Source of the DNA: Methanotorris igneus Kol 5
Lineage (GTDB): Archaea; AGJL01; Methanococci; Methanococcales; Methanococcaceae
Direction of reading: 5' to 3'
Assembly: GCF_000214415.1 (NCBI RefSeq)
Contig: NC_015562.1
Coordinates: forward strand, 372,001-436,000
Length of the DNA: 64,000 bases
The translations under genes and the position numbers were made by a program. Shown here one piece after another: positions 12,333-21,194 of the stretch. Every line of letters starts with the position of its first letter. Position 1 is the first letter of the stretch. The notes beneath the pieces were generated by a model. It worked only from the letters and a program-made list of their open reading frames with translations, was not told where the DNA came from and did no database searches.

Positions 12333-13175
12333 ATGATGATGAAAAAAAAGATGCTTGTTGATGAAAGAGGGAAGAAATATCTAATAGACAAAAAATTAGA
12401 GAGGTTTGGAAACGATTTGGGTGTAGTGGATTTAAAGGGAAAAAAGGAAGGTGTTATTGTAAAATCCCATAAAGGGCATGAATTTTATTTGGTTGAGCCC
12501 ACGATTTACGATATCGTTAAAAAAATGAAGAGGACAGTAACAACTTTACTTCCAAAAGATATTGGACTTATCATCACCCATTTAGGTATTCGTGAGGGGG
12601 AGACCGTTGTTGAGGCAGGTACTGGCTCTGGTGCTTTAACCATATACCTTGCCAACGCTGTTGGTAAAACTGGAAAAGTCATAACCTACGAAAAAAGACC
12701 CGAATTTGCAAAGGTTGCAAGAAAGAATTTAGAAATTGCTGGGTTAGTAAGGAAGAATCAAAAAATTATTGGGTTGGATGAAAGAGATGTAGATGAAGAT
12801 GAAAATTCGGAGGAAGAAGAAGGCTTATACAATGTTATTCAAAAGATAGGGGATGTAACTAAAGGTATCGAAGAGAAGGATGTGGATGTTATTGTCTTGG
12901 ATTTACCAGATCCTTGGAATGTTGTTCCACATGCAAAAAAAGCTCTAAATAAAGCAAGAGGGAGGATAGCTACTTATGTTCCATACATAGAGCAGGCAAA
13001 AAAGACGGTTGAAGCTTTGAAGGAACATGGGTTTTTTGACATCCACACTTATGAATGTCTTGTTAGAGAGATAGAAATTAGTGAAAAAGGAGTTAGGCCA
13101 TCAACAAGGATGATTGGGCATACTGGATATATAACAGTTGCAAGGGTTAAGCCAGAAGAAGAAAATGAAGAATAA
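12333..13175 (+). CDS. trmI: tRNA (adenine-N1)-methyltransferase TrmI
   Basis: SAM-dependent methyltransferase that makes m1A in the T-loop (archaeal enzymes also act at position 57). The N-terminal barrel is followed by the Rossmann SAM site VVEAGTGSGALTIYLA (about residues 90-105) and VDVIVLDLPDPWNVV (catalytic Asp region). An unusual acidic insert, DEDENSEEEEG (about residues 154-164), follows LDERDV. Length 280. Three tandem ATG codons lie behind AGGTGA, so the exact start could be 12333, 12336 or 12339. Confidence 0.88.
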   Translation: MMMKKKMLVDERGKKYLIDKKLERFGNDLGVVDLKGKKEGVIVKSHKGHEFYLVEPTIYDIVKKMKRTVTTLLPKDIGLIITHLGIREGETVVEAGTGSGALTIYLANAVGKTGKVITYEKRPEFAKVARKNLEIAGLVRKNQKIIGLDERDVDEDENSEEEEGLYNVIQKIGDVTKGIEEKDVDVIVLDLPDPWNVVPHAKKALNKARGRIATYVPYIEQAKKTVEALKEHGFFDIHTYECLVREIEISEKGVRPSTRMIGHTGYITVARVKPEEENEE

Positions 13176-13367
13176 CTCTATGTTTCCATCCTTGTTATAA
13201 TGGGCTAGCTTTAAAACCAATCCGAACTTAAAACAATATAAATACCAATAAACAACTAAAATATTCCAAAAATCTCAATTTTAATTTGAAAAAATTAGTA
13301 ATATTTTTTCCCAATTTTCTAATACCAAAATCCACCAACCAAATGATAATGGGAAAAGAAAAATTAA

Positions 13368-13628
13368 AATCTACAAAAACCCCTTTATAATCTCAAAATT
13401 CCTTCGGAATTTTTACGACTTACTCACTTCGTTCGTAAGGAGCAAGAAAAGATAATTAGAAAAATTAATAACGATATTAAAAAAGTTAAGTAGTACTGCT
13501 GGGCGAAGCGAAGCAGTGCATCCCTTTGGATGAAATCTTTTTTAAAGGTTCCATATAGAAGCAAGAAAGCAAAATTAGAAAATTTAAATTTAATATATGC
13601 TATTAAAGAACCTAATAGATACTGCTAA
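13368..13628 (+). pseudogene. Decayed reading frame with palindromic inserts
   Basis: One frame stays open for 86 codons except for a TAG at 13491. It reads ...RKEQEKIIRKINNDIKKVK, stop, YCWAKRSSASLWMKSFL, then KVPYRSKKAKLENLNLIYA. The lysine-rich, amphipathic parts look protein-like, while the middle and the start are encoded by hairpin units (13395-13413, 13420-13439, and around 13495-13530). I do not recognise the protein. It may be a gene remnant that accumulated palindromic insertions, or chance. Confidence 0.3.
13395..13535. repeat. Cluster of palindromic hairpin units
   Basis: AAAATTCC/GGAATTTT (13395-13413), CTTAC/GTAAG around ACTTCGTTC (13420-13439), a CTGC...GCAG unit around GGGCGAAGCGAA (13497-13513), and CATCC/GGATG. 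The GCGAAGCAG...CATCC part resembles the start of the insert in the radical SAM gene (42968-42987). Confidence 0.6.
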
Positions 13629-13707
13629 GTGCATTCCTTTTATGTTTGACGGGAACTACGGTTATTTAATGTTATATTATATTCCATTCTGATGTCAATG
13701 CAGGATT

Positions 13708-13926
13708 TATAGTCGTGTGCGCTAAAAACTTTTTGGCAAAATCCAAGGGATTTTGCCGTATAATTTGGAAATATATCGTTGGTAAATTTCTAAGGTTTAA
13801 TGTATTATTTCAAATTTTAATGAATGATAACAATTATTTGGAAATTCATTAACGTATAAATAAGTTTAAAAATTAAATGATAAAACCCATAGGTTTTGCC
13901 GTATATTAATTCTGCACACAACTATA
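13708..13926. repeat. B-family TIR element
   Basis: TATAGTCGTGTGCG (13708-13721) and TGCACACAACTATA (13913-13926) bound 219 bases. Mini-palindromes lie at 13735-13757 and, with a mutated left end, 13879-13900. The central part matches the B element at 11200-11470 in the opposite orientation. Confidence 0.85.
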
Positions 13927-14019
13927 TTCCACCTTTAAATTTATTGGTGGTTATAACCAATTATTAACGCGAACAACCATACATAAATGTAACATTAAGT
14001 AGAATCAAGGGAGATATTT

Positions 14020-16395
14020 ATGTATATAACCCATCCATTAATAAAACCAAATACTATTGAGGCAAGAATTTATCAGCAAGTTATTGTAGCGAGTGCATTA
14101 AAAAAGAATACATTGTGTGTGTTGGGGACAGGATTGGGGAAGACAGCGATAGCAGCATTAACAATAGCAGGAATTTTATCAAAGAAGGATGGGAAAGTTC
14201 TCATAATTGCCCCATCAAGACCATTAGTTGAGCAACATTACAACAGCATGAGGAATTTCCTGAATATTGATGAAGATAAAATAATTGTCTTAACTGGAAA
14301 AACACCGCCAAACAAAAGAGAGGAACTTTGGAAAGAGGGGAAGATATTCATTGCTACACCGCAAATTGTGGAGAATGACTTAATTGCAGGCAGATTGAAT
14401 GTGGATGATTTTGTTTTGCTCATTGCCGATGAAGCCCATCACACTACAGGAAACCACTCATATACCTTTGTAGCAAATAAATTTAAAGGGAAGGTTCACG
14501 TTTTAGGATTAACTGCATCTCCTGGTTCTGATATGGATAGAATTTTGGAGGTCTGTGAAAATTTAGGAATTGAGCATGTTGAAATAAGGACGGAGGATGA
14601 TGAGGACGTAAAACCATATATTGCAAAAGTTAGGATAATCCCAAAAAGAGTTCCTCTACCAAAAGAATTTGAGGAGAGTTTAAAATTAATTAAAGATGCT
14701 TTAAAGGAGAGGTTAAAAGTTTTAAAGGAATCTGGCGTTATAAATTCAATCAATTTGACAAAAACAGAACTTATCGAACTTCAAAAGGAAATTTTTGCAT
14801 TGGATGGGGACGAGAAGTATGAACTTTTAAGGATTGCGTCAGAGGCATTAAAACTCTTCCATGCATTGGAGGTTTTAGAGACTCAGGGAAGGGGAGTTTT
14901 TTTAAATTACATAGAGCGACTAAGCAACCAAAGAACAAAATCAGCAAAATCCATTGTTAATGATGAAAGAATCATAAAGGTGGTGAATAATTTAAGGCAA
15001 TTAGATATAGAACACCCAAAATTTGATAAATTGGTAGAAATTGTTGAAGAAATTTTAAAGAAAAATAGGGATGAGAAGATTATAGTTTTTGCCCAATATA
15101 GGGATACAGTTGATAAGATTGTAAGGTTGTTAAATGAAAGGGGAATAAAAGCAATAAGATTCGTTGGACAATCTAATAGAGAAGGAAAAGGAATGTCCCA
15201 AAAAGAGCAAATTAAGGCATTGGAGGAATTTAAAAAGAATGGAAATGTTTTGGTTTCAACAAGTGTCTCTGAGGAAGGAATTGATATATCTGCTGTGAAT
15301 TATGTGATATTCTATGAGCCAGTTCCGTCGGAGATTAGATTTATTCAGAGAAGGGGAAGGGCTGCAAGGGGGGAAGGGGGAATAGTGATAATTTTAATAG
15401 CAAAAGGCACAGTGGATGAAATCTACTATAGATCTGCAATTGCTAAGGAAAAAAACATGAAGAGAATTTTAAAAAACATGCAGAAGATATTAAATAAGAA
15501 ATTGAAGGAGAGGAAAGAAACATTAGAAGAAACAAGGGAGGAACAATTAAAAGAAAAAATAGAAGAAAATATCCAAACAAAAGAAGTAAATGAAACAAAA
15601 GAAGTGAAAAAAGAAGAAAATGAAACAGAAAAAGATACCAAAAAGAGCATATATCCAGATATATTAGAACTCCTCAAAATAAAAGCAAAAGAAACAAAGG
15701 AAAAAACCCTATTAGAAAAAGTAGATGATGAGAAAGAAAAAGAAATAGAAAAGATAAAAGTAGAAGGAGCTAAAAAAATAAAGATTATTGTGGATGTTAG
15801 GGAGAGGCACGTTGGAAGGTTGTTAGCAGATAAGGCAAAAGTGGAGTTTAAGGTATTGGAAGTTGGGGATTACATAATAAGTGATAGGGTTGCAGTGGAG
15901 AGAAAGACGGCAGAGGATTTTGTAAATTCAATAATAGATAAAAGATTGTTTATGCAATTGAAGGATTTGAGAAAATATCAAAAACCAATCCTAATTGTGG
16001 AGGGTAAAAACTTTTTCCGACTGCATGAAAATGCCATAAAGGGAGCAATATTATCAATAATTTTGGACTTTGGGATTCCAATTATATTCACAGAAAATAT
16101 AGAAGAGACCGTTGATATATTAATAAAATTGGCTGAAAAGGAACAAATAAAAGAGAAAAGAGGGGTTTATGTAAGATATGGAAAAACAGCAATGTCTCTA
16201 AAAGAGCAGCAGAGGTTTATAGTGGAAAGTTTGCCAGATGTTGGACCACAATTGGCAGAGAATTTATTAAAGCACTTCAAGACCGTTGAGAGAGTCTTTA
16301 CAGCAAAGGAAGATGAGCTTATGGAAGTTGAAGGAATTGGTGAAAAAACAGCAAAGAAAATAAGGGAAGTTTTAACCAAGGAATATGAGGGATAA
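14020..16395 (+). CDS. hef: Hef helicase/nuclease (archaeal FANCM/XPF homolog)
   Basis: Processes stalled replication forks. The 791-residue protein has an SF2 helicase with Walker A GTGLGKT (about 37-43), DEAH box ADEAHH, and motif VI QRRGRAARG. A long charged linker rich in Lys and Glu follows (about residues 495-585, nearly repeat-like ETKEVKKEENETEK). The ERCC4 nuclease has GDYIISDRVAVERKTAEDF, containing the ERK catalytic motif, and two helix-hairpin-helix motifs end the protein. Full length, intact. wecB follows one base after the stop, so the two are probably co-transcribed. Confidence 0.93.
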   Translation: MYITHPLIKPNTIEARIYQQVIVASALKKNTLCVLGTGLGKTAIAALTIAGILSKKDGKVLIIAPSRPLVEQHYNSMRNFLNIDEDKIIVLTGKTPPNKREELWKEGKIFIATPQIVENDLIAGRLNVDDFVLLIADEAHHTTGNHSYTFVANKFKGKVHVLGLTASPGSDMDRILEVCENLGIEHVEIRTEDDEDVKPYIAKVRIIPKRVPLPKEFEESLKLIKDALKERLKVLKESGVINSINLTKTELIELQKEIFALDGDEKYELLRIASEALKLFHALEVLETQGRGVFLNYIERLSNQRTKSAKSIVNDERIIKVVNNLRQLDIEHPKFDKLVEIVEEILKKNRDEKIIVFAQYRDTVDKIVRLLNERGIKAIRFVGQSNREGKGMSQKEQIKALEEFKKNGNVLVSTSVSEEGIDISAVNYVIFYEPVPSEIRFIQRRGRAARGEGGIVIILIAKGTVDEIYYRSAIAKEKNMKRILKNMQKILNKKLKERKETLEETREEQLKEKIEENIQTKEVNETKEVKKEENETEKDTKKSIYPDILELLKIKAKETKEKTLLEKVDDEKEKEIEKIKVEGAKKIKIIVDVRERHVGRLLADKAKVEFKVLEVGDYIISDRVAVERKTAEDFVNSIIDKRLFMQLKDLRKYQKPILIVEGKNFFRLHENAIKGAILSIILDFGIPIIFTENIEETVDILIKLAEKEQIKEKRGVYVRYGKTAMSLKEQQRFIVESLPDVGPQLAENLLKHFKTVERVFTAKEDELMEVEGIGEKTAKKIREVLTKEYEG

Positions 16396-16396
16396 A

Positions 16397-17491
16397 ATGA
16401 AACTTTCAATAATCTTAGGAACAAGACCAGAGATTATAAAACTCTCACCAATCATTAGGGAATTGGAAGGGAGGAATTTGGATTGGAGTCTTATCCATAC
16501 TAACCAGCATTATTCGGAGAATATGGATAGGATATTTTTTCAAGAACTAAATCTACCGAACCCAAAATATAATTTAGGCGTTGGTTCTGGAACACATGGG
16601 GAGCAAACGGGAAGGATGCTTATTAAGATTGAGAAGGTTCTTTTAAAAGAGCGACCAGATGTTGTTATTGTTCAAGGGGATACGAATACTGTTTTGGCAG
16701 GAGCTTTGGCGGCATCAAAATTAAAGATAAAAGTTGCTCATGTTGAGGCTGGTTTGAGGAGTTATGATAAAAATATGCCAGAGGAAATAAATAGGGTTTT
16801 AACTGATCATATAAGCGATTACCTCTTTGCTCCAACAGAAAAGGCAAAAAATAATTTATTAAAGGAAGGAATTGAAGAAAATAGAATTTTTGTTGTTGGA
16901 AATACGATAGTAGATGCCACTTTGCAGAATTTAAAGATTGCAGAAAAAAATGAGCATATAAAGGAGTTTTTTAAGAACATCTCCAATGAAGAAGGCTATT
17001 TTTTATTGACCCTTCATAGAGCAGAGAATGTTGACAATAAAGAAAGATTAAAAAATATAATAGACGCAATAACAAAAATAACAGAAATTTATGATAAAAA
17101 TATTGTTTTCCCAATCCATCCAAGAACTGAGAAGAGGTTGAAGGAGTTTAATTTATTTGATAAACTAAAAAGCAACAAAAAAATAAAAATTATTGAGCCA
17201 ATCGGTTATTTGGAGTTTTTAATATTGGAGAAAAATGCAGAGTTAATTTTAACAGATAGTGGGGGAGTTCAAGAAGAATCTTGCATTTTAAAAGTCCCAT
17301 GCATAACTTTGAGAGACAATACAGAAAGGCCTGAGACATTAGAAGTTGGAAGCAATATTTTAGTTGGGGATGATAAAAATAAAATTATTAACGCTGTTGA
17401 ACTAATGCTAAACAAAAAAAGAGATTGGAAAAACCCATTTGGAGACGGAAAAAGTGGAAAAAGAATTGTGGAAATATTGATGAGTAAATAA
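16397..17491 (+). CDS. wecB: UDP-N-acetylglucosamine 2-epimerase
   Basis: Converts UDP-GlcNAc to UDP-ManNAc for surface glycans. Signatures: LGTRPEIIKLSPII at the N-terminus, GDTNTVLAG, HVEAGLRS, PEEINR, TLHRAENVD and SGGVQEE. Length 364. The frame is open from 16385, overlapping hef, but ATG 16397 follows GAGGGA with correct spacing and leaves a single base after the hef stop. The pairing with hef appears to be operon convenience; no functional link is evident. Confidence 0.92.
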   Translation: MKLSIILGTRPEIIKLSPIIRELEGRNLDWSLIHTNQHYSENMDRIFFQELNLPNPKYNLGVGSGTHGEQTGRMLIKIEKVLLKERPDVVIVQGDTNTVLAGALAASKLKIKVAHVEAGLRSYDKNMPEEINRVLTDHISDYLFAPTEKAKNNLLKEGIEENRIFVVGNTIVDATLQNLKIAEKNEHIKEFFKNISNEEGYFLLTLHRAENVDNKERLKNIIDAITKITEIYDKNIVFPIHPRTEKRLKEFNLFDKLKSNKKIKIIEPIGYLEFLILEKNAELILTDSGGVQEESCILKVPCITLRDNTERPETLEVGSNILVGDDKNKIINAVELMLNKKRDWKNPFGDGKSGKRIVEILMSK

Positions 17492-17508
17492 AGTCAAAAA
17501 AGCCATTT

Positions 17509-18363
17509 TTATTTTTTCAACTCATCTTTTAAGAATTTTGGAGATGATAAGAACACTCCTTTGTGAACTTCTTCATCGTAGTATTTTGTAGGTATGTTTT
17601 TCAATTTTTCTTTTATTTTGTTTTCATCAACATCCAATGGGTCATATTTCTTTGATGCTAATGTAAAACACCAGAACCCACTTGGGTATGTTGGGATAGA
17701 GCATACGTAAGGCTTAACAATACTGAATCCAGCATCTTTTAAGTAAGTGTATATCTTTTTAATTAAGTCCAAGTTGTAGAGCGGACTCTCTGTTTGCTGT
17801 GTCATTATTCCGTCATCATTTAAGCATTTAAATACATTTTTGTAAAATTCTTTCTCAAACAATCCAACTGCTGGCCCAACTGGATCTGGACAATCAACAA
17901 TAATTACATCATATTTTTCATCGCACTCTGCAACATACTTAATTCCGTCTCCAATAATTATGTTAACTTTCTCATTGTCCATCTCACAACTGAGTGATGG
18001 CATGTATTTTTTGCAGAGTTCTAATACCATCTCGTCAAGTTCAACAAAATCGACTCTTTCCACACTTTCATGTTTTACAACTTCTCTCACAGTTCCTCCG
18101 TCTCCTCCACCAATGACCAAAACTTTCTTTGGGTTTGGGTGAGTGAATAGTGCTGGGTGAGATATTAACTCATGGTAGATAAATTCATCTCTTTCGGTTG
18201 TTTGGAATGTGTTATCTAAAATTAATACCTTACCAAAATCGTAAGTATCTAAGATTTGAATCTCTTGGTATTTTGACTTTCCTGTGAAAAGAACGTCTTT
18301 AACTCTCAAAGATAAAGCAAAGTTTTTTGTGTGGTACTCAGAGAACCACAACTGACATTTCAT
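17509..18363 (-). CDS. speE: Spermidine synthase-family aminopropyltransferase
   Basis: Transfers aminopropyl from decarboxylated SAM to a polyamine acceptor. The 284-residue protein has the family pattern LWFSEYHT at the N-terminus, QTTERDEFIYHE, VLVIGGGDGG for decarboxylated SAM binding (about residues 86-95), and VDCPDPVGPA with the catalytic Asp. Archaeal enzymes of this group may prefer agmatine or other acceptors; the sequence does not decide. It starts one base after the speH stop, so the genes form an operon, with pdaD just upstream. Confidence 0.92.
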   Translation of the reverse strand: MKCQLWFSEYHTKNFALSLRVKDVLFTGKSKYQEIQILDTYDFGKVLILDNTFQTTERDEFIYHELISHPALFTHPNPKKVLVIGGGDGGTVREVVKHESVERVDFVELDEMVLELCKKYMPSLSCEMDNEKVNIIIGDGIKYVAECDEKYDVIIVDCPDPVGPAVGLFEKEFYKNVFKCLNDDGIMTQQTESPLYNLDLIKKIYTYLKDAGFSIVKPYVCSIPTYPSGFWCFTLASKKYDPLDVDENKIKEKLKNIPTKYYDEEVHKGVFLSSPKFLKDELKK

Positions 18364-18364
18364 T

Positions 18365-18727
18365 TCACTTTCCCTCCTCTAAGATTATTCCTCTTTTAAC
18401 ATCTAAAACTTCTAAGTGCTTGGGTTTTAAAAACTCCCTTATTGGTTTTAATGCATTCGCTGGCTCAACATGACTTCCACATGTAAATACATCTATTGCT
18501 GCATAACCTAACTCTGGCCATGTGTGAATGCTTATATGGCTCTCTGCTAAAACAGCAACTCCTGTAACACCTTGGGGGGAAAATTTGTGTGTTTTTATAC
18601 AAATTAATGTAGCTCCGCAGGCGTTAACACTATCTACGAGCATCTTTTCTATACCTTCTTGATCATCTAAGGCCTTTGGGTCACAACCCCATAATTCTAA
18701 TATGAGGTGCTTTCCCAAATATCTCAC
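18365..18727 (-). CDS. speH: S-adenosylmethionine decarboxylase proenzyme
   Basis: Makes the aminopropyl donor for polyamine synthesis. This 120-residue prokaryotic class 1b enzyme self-cleaves before a Ser to form a pyruvoyl group; the cleavage region [12 protein letters not shown] is intact, followed by [11 protein letters not shown] with the active Cys. The GTG start at 18727 follows GGGGTGAT. speE overlaps the end by spacing of one base. Confidence 0.93.
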   Translation of the reverse strand: MRYLGKHLILELWGCDPKALDDQEGIEKMLVDSVNACGATLICIKTHKFSPQGVTGVAVLAESHISIHTWPELGYAAIDVFTCGSHVEPANALKPIREFLKPKHLEVLDVKRGIILEEGK

Positions 18728-18883
18728 ATAATCACCCCCTTTTAGTTTTTTATTGCATTTATCTCAATAATTTTTAATTATTTTTAATTTTAATGTTTAA
18801 TTTATTAAGTTTTTTAATATTTATTATATTTTGGCAATAATTTTTAAAGATTTTGGGGAAAATATAGTTAATTAAGTTTAAAT

Positions 18884-19381
18884 TTATTTATACCACAACG
18901 CCGCAGCAGCGAAAGCGCATCCTATGTTTTCAACGGTATGTTCTGTTGCAATAGATACGATTTTATCAATTTCCCATCCTCTTTCCTCAAAACCAATTTT
19001 TGCCATTTCCCTGACTGTTTTTTCTGCCTCTTTTTTGCTACATTTACCTTCATATTCCATAATTAATCCACATAATTCCTTATCTTTTGGAATTGCCACA
19101 CTAATTGCTGCTGCGATTGTTTCTCCTTTGACATCACTTATTATATACCCATAAGCAGTAGGAACTAATGAGCCCATTGGGATTTTTGGGAGGGGGACGA
19201 TTTCAGCTTTTGGGGGCATGATACTACTGATCCTAATTAAGTTTAAGTTTCCAATACCCGCTTTCAATAATGCATTATCAAAAGCGTTTAATGGTGTTTT
19301 ACCTTCTGCACTACCCGCAACCAATGAAACAGTGTTTGGAACCCTAAAAGGAGCATGAATACAACTTAAATCTGTGTTCAG
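18884..19381 (-). CDS. pdaD: Pyruvoyl-dependent arginine decarboxylase, probable CTG start
   Basis: Decarboxylates arginine to agmatine, the entry to archaeal polyamines; neighbours speH and speE are the next steps. The self-cleavage site [11 protein letters not shown] is intact, giving the pyruvoyl Ser53. The only canonical start is GTG 19390, but that GTG is the end of the ribosome binding site GGAGGTG. The CTG at 19381 has normal spacing, gives exactly 165 residues, and aligns with the initiator Met of M. jannaschii MJ0316 as I remember it (MNAEINPLHA versus [10 protein letters not shown]). A strong promoter lies at 19474-19490. Confidence 0.9.
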   Translation of the reverse strand: MNTDLSCIHAPFRVPNTVSLVAGSAEGKTPLNAFDNALLKAGIGNLNLIRISSIMPPKAEIVPLPKIPMGSLVPTAYGYIISDVKGETIAAAISVAIPKDKELCGLIMEYEGKCSKKEAEKTVREMAKIGFEERGWEIDKIVSIATEHTVENIGCAFAAAALWYK

Positions 19382-19473
19382 GGCAGACACCTCCGATAAT
19401 TTCTTTATTATCTAATTTATGCAATGTTATAAATGATTATAATTAACCAATTTCAAATTAAATAAAGATTTCT

Positions 19474-19490
19474 CATATATAAACTATTCG
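19474..19490 (-). promoter_or_regulatory. Promoter of pdaD
   Basis: On the minus strand CCGAATAG precedes TTTATATATG, a good BRE/TATA. It gives a leader of roughly 60-70 bases. The rest of 19391-19701 is AT-rich with no gene or repeat visible. Confidence 0.6.
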
Positions 19491-19701
19491 GTGCTAAAAT
19501 AGATGGGAATTTTCTGATATTTTAATTAAATTTTTGAAAATTTCTGATTTTTAAATTAAAAAATAGATAAAATAAAATCTTACAAGATTAAATAAAAAAC
19601 TCTATGGGCTTTTTTGTAGATTCAAAAGTAAAATAGAAATATAATAGTAATTTTGGTTTTTATTTGTTCTATTATGTTAAATTAAATACATTTTTTAATT
19701 T

Positions 19702-20379
19702 TTAGTCAATAATAAACCCCTGTTCTTTGAGTAATGTTGCTACATGGTCTGCTAAAATCTTATCATTAGAAACTATGCCATAAGGATAGAGATAGACCTT
19801 ATCCTCGATATTTATTCTTGGATAATTTGGTTCAAGTTTGACTTCATCCAATAGACATCTTTTTAGATAGTTTGTAGTTTTTGTTAAATTCATCAATTTC
19901 GGTGGTTTGAATGGGGCATTGTTCTTTGGTAAAATCCATTTTGTACCATAGTATGAGATATAAGATGGGTTAATTAACAAAACGGTCTCTCCATGGATCT
20001 CCAAAGCTAACGTCCAAGAGAAGACTCCCCTTGTAAAGCCCAACAATCTTCCAAGATAAGACGTCTTTGGATTTTTATAGCAGACCTTTAATGTTCTCCC
20101 AACGATTCGAGATAGTGCCTCTTTAACATGCACATTCTTTGGGTTTGTTGGTAGAGAAGTTTTTGGAACTACATTAGTTGGAATGCAATTAAGGGGTCTT
20201 ATCATGTGTAAAGCACGTAATGGGTAAAAATAAACATGTTCCTTTTTATTTACCATTACTACTCCTTCTAAGGGCCCATTAAAATCGGCTTTTATGACTC
20301 TACCTCTATAAGTGTTAAATGATTTGTTTAATGTAAATTCTGCAACCATGTCCTTCCTTAATGCATATTTTGGTTTCAA
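19702..20379 (-). CDS. Conserved-looking protein of unknown function
   Basis: A 225-residue basic protein starting at a TTG (20379) behind GGGAGG. I do not recognise the family. Two stretches have the character of small beta-barrels: about residues 10-57 (VAEFTLNKSFNTYRG...VYFYPLRALHMI) and about 92-150 (VGRTLKVCYKNPK...VLLINPSYISYYG); the N-terminal one resembles Sm/SH3-like strands. There is no membrane segment, signal peptide or clear catalytic motif. Codon use and the ribosome binding site look native. Solo gene, tail to tail with pdaD's upstream region. Confidence 0.65.
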   Translation of the reverse strand: MKPKYALRKDMVAEFTLNKSFNTYRGRVIKADFNGPLEGVVMVNKKEHVYFYPLRALHMIRPLNCIPTNVVPKTSLPTNPKNVHVKEALSRIVGRTLKVCYKNPKTSYLGRLLGFTRGVFSWTLALEIHGETVLLINPSYISYYGTKWILPKNNAPFKPPKLMNLTKTTNYLKRCLLDEVKLEPNYPRINIEDKVYLYPYGIVSNDKILADHVATLLKEQGFIID

Positions 20380-20561
20380 AATAAAACCTCCCTAAAAATT
20401 AGAGAAATCTAAGTTTTAAATTATATTTTAATTTTGATACTTATTATTTTAATACTTCAAAGTATTTAAAAATTACACTATCCAAATAGGAAATTATCAA
20501 GATAAACATTTATTTATACACAAAGGCATAATTATCTATAAGAAATAAATTGGGTGAAATT

Positions 20562-20738
20562 ATGGCAACATTATTAGAAGAAGGTGTTTGTGTAATTAAA
20601 GATGAAAAAACTGCTAAATGGGTGCTAGAGGAGTTAACTAAGCCATCAAAAGAACCTTTCATATCTGAAAATGTTAGGGTTAGAACAAGAAAGGCTTTAA
20701 AAGAGGGAATTGAATGGGCGGAGAAGATGCAGTTATAA
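20562..20738 (+). CDS. Candidate antitoxin of a GNAT toxin-antitoxin pair
   Basis: A 58-residue protein (MATLLEEGVCVIKDEKTAKW...) with ATG behind GGTGAAATT. Its 3' end overlaps the start of the downstream acetyltransferase by 25 bases in another frame, an arrangement typical of toxin-antitoxin operons. The C-terminal half is basic then helical (VRVRTRKALKEGIEWAEKM), but no ribbon-helix-helix motif is obvious. The antitoxin role is inferred from size, order and overlap only. Confidence 0.5.
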   Translation: MATLLEEGVCVIKDEKTAKWVLEELTKPSKEPFISENVRVRTRKALKEGIEWAEKMQL

Positions 20739-21181
20739 TCCCTTTGAAACTTCTATTGCACAAATATGGTAAAGAAAAAGTTAAAAATTTACTCAATACA
20801 TTTAAATGCTCTATAAACACTGATGTGGAACATTTCCTAAAAAATTCTTCTATTTTATTTGAAGAAATAAACAAAAGCAGAACATATTTAGTTATAAAAA
20901 AAGGAACTACCGACATTTTGGGCTATTTTACTTTAACATTATCTATTTTAAAAATTGTTGAAGATGTTTCGAAGAAAACATTGAAAAAATTAGATGGCAT
21001 TTTAAAAGATAAAACAGAGTTTCCTGTTTATTTAATTGGACAATTGGGAAAAAATGAAATGTTTTGGAATGAAATTACTGGAAGTTATCTATTAGAGAGT
21101 GCCATTTCCATTATTTATGACGCCTACGAAATTGTTGGTGGTAGAATAGTCTTAGTTGAGACTTTGAATAATTTTAACTAA
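20714..21181 (+). CDS. GNAT-family acetyltransferase, candidate toxin
   Basis: A 155-residue protein with the pattern of TacT-like GNAT toxins: YLVIKKGTTDILGYFTLTLSILKI (strands b2-b4), PVYLIGQLGKNE (b4 and the start of the acetyl-CoA site) and VGGRIVLVET (b5). The usual Q/RxxGxG/A acetyl-CoA loop is degenerate here (NEITGSYLLESA), so activity is uncertain. GNAT toxins of this type acetylate charged tRNAs. The ATG follows GAGGGA with five-base spacing and lies inside the upstream small gene. Confidence 0.65.
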   Translation: MGGEDAVIIPLKLLLHKYGKEKVKNLLNTFKCSINTDVEHFLKNSSILFEEINKSRTYLVIKKGTTDILGYFTLTLSILKIVEDVSKKTLKKLDGILKDKTEFPVYLIGQLGKNEMFWNEITGSYLLESAISIIYDAYEIVGGRIVLVETLNNFN

Positions 21182-21194
21182 AAACATATTTAGT

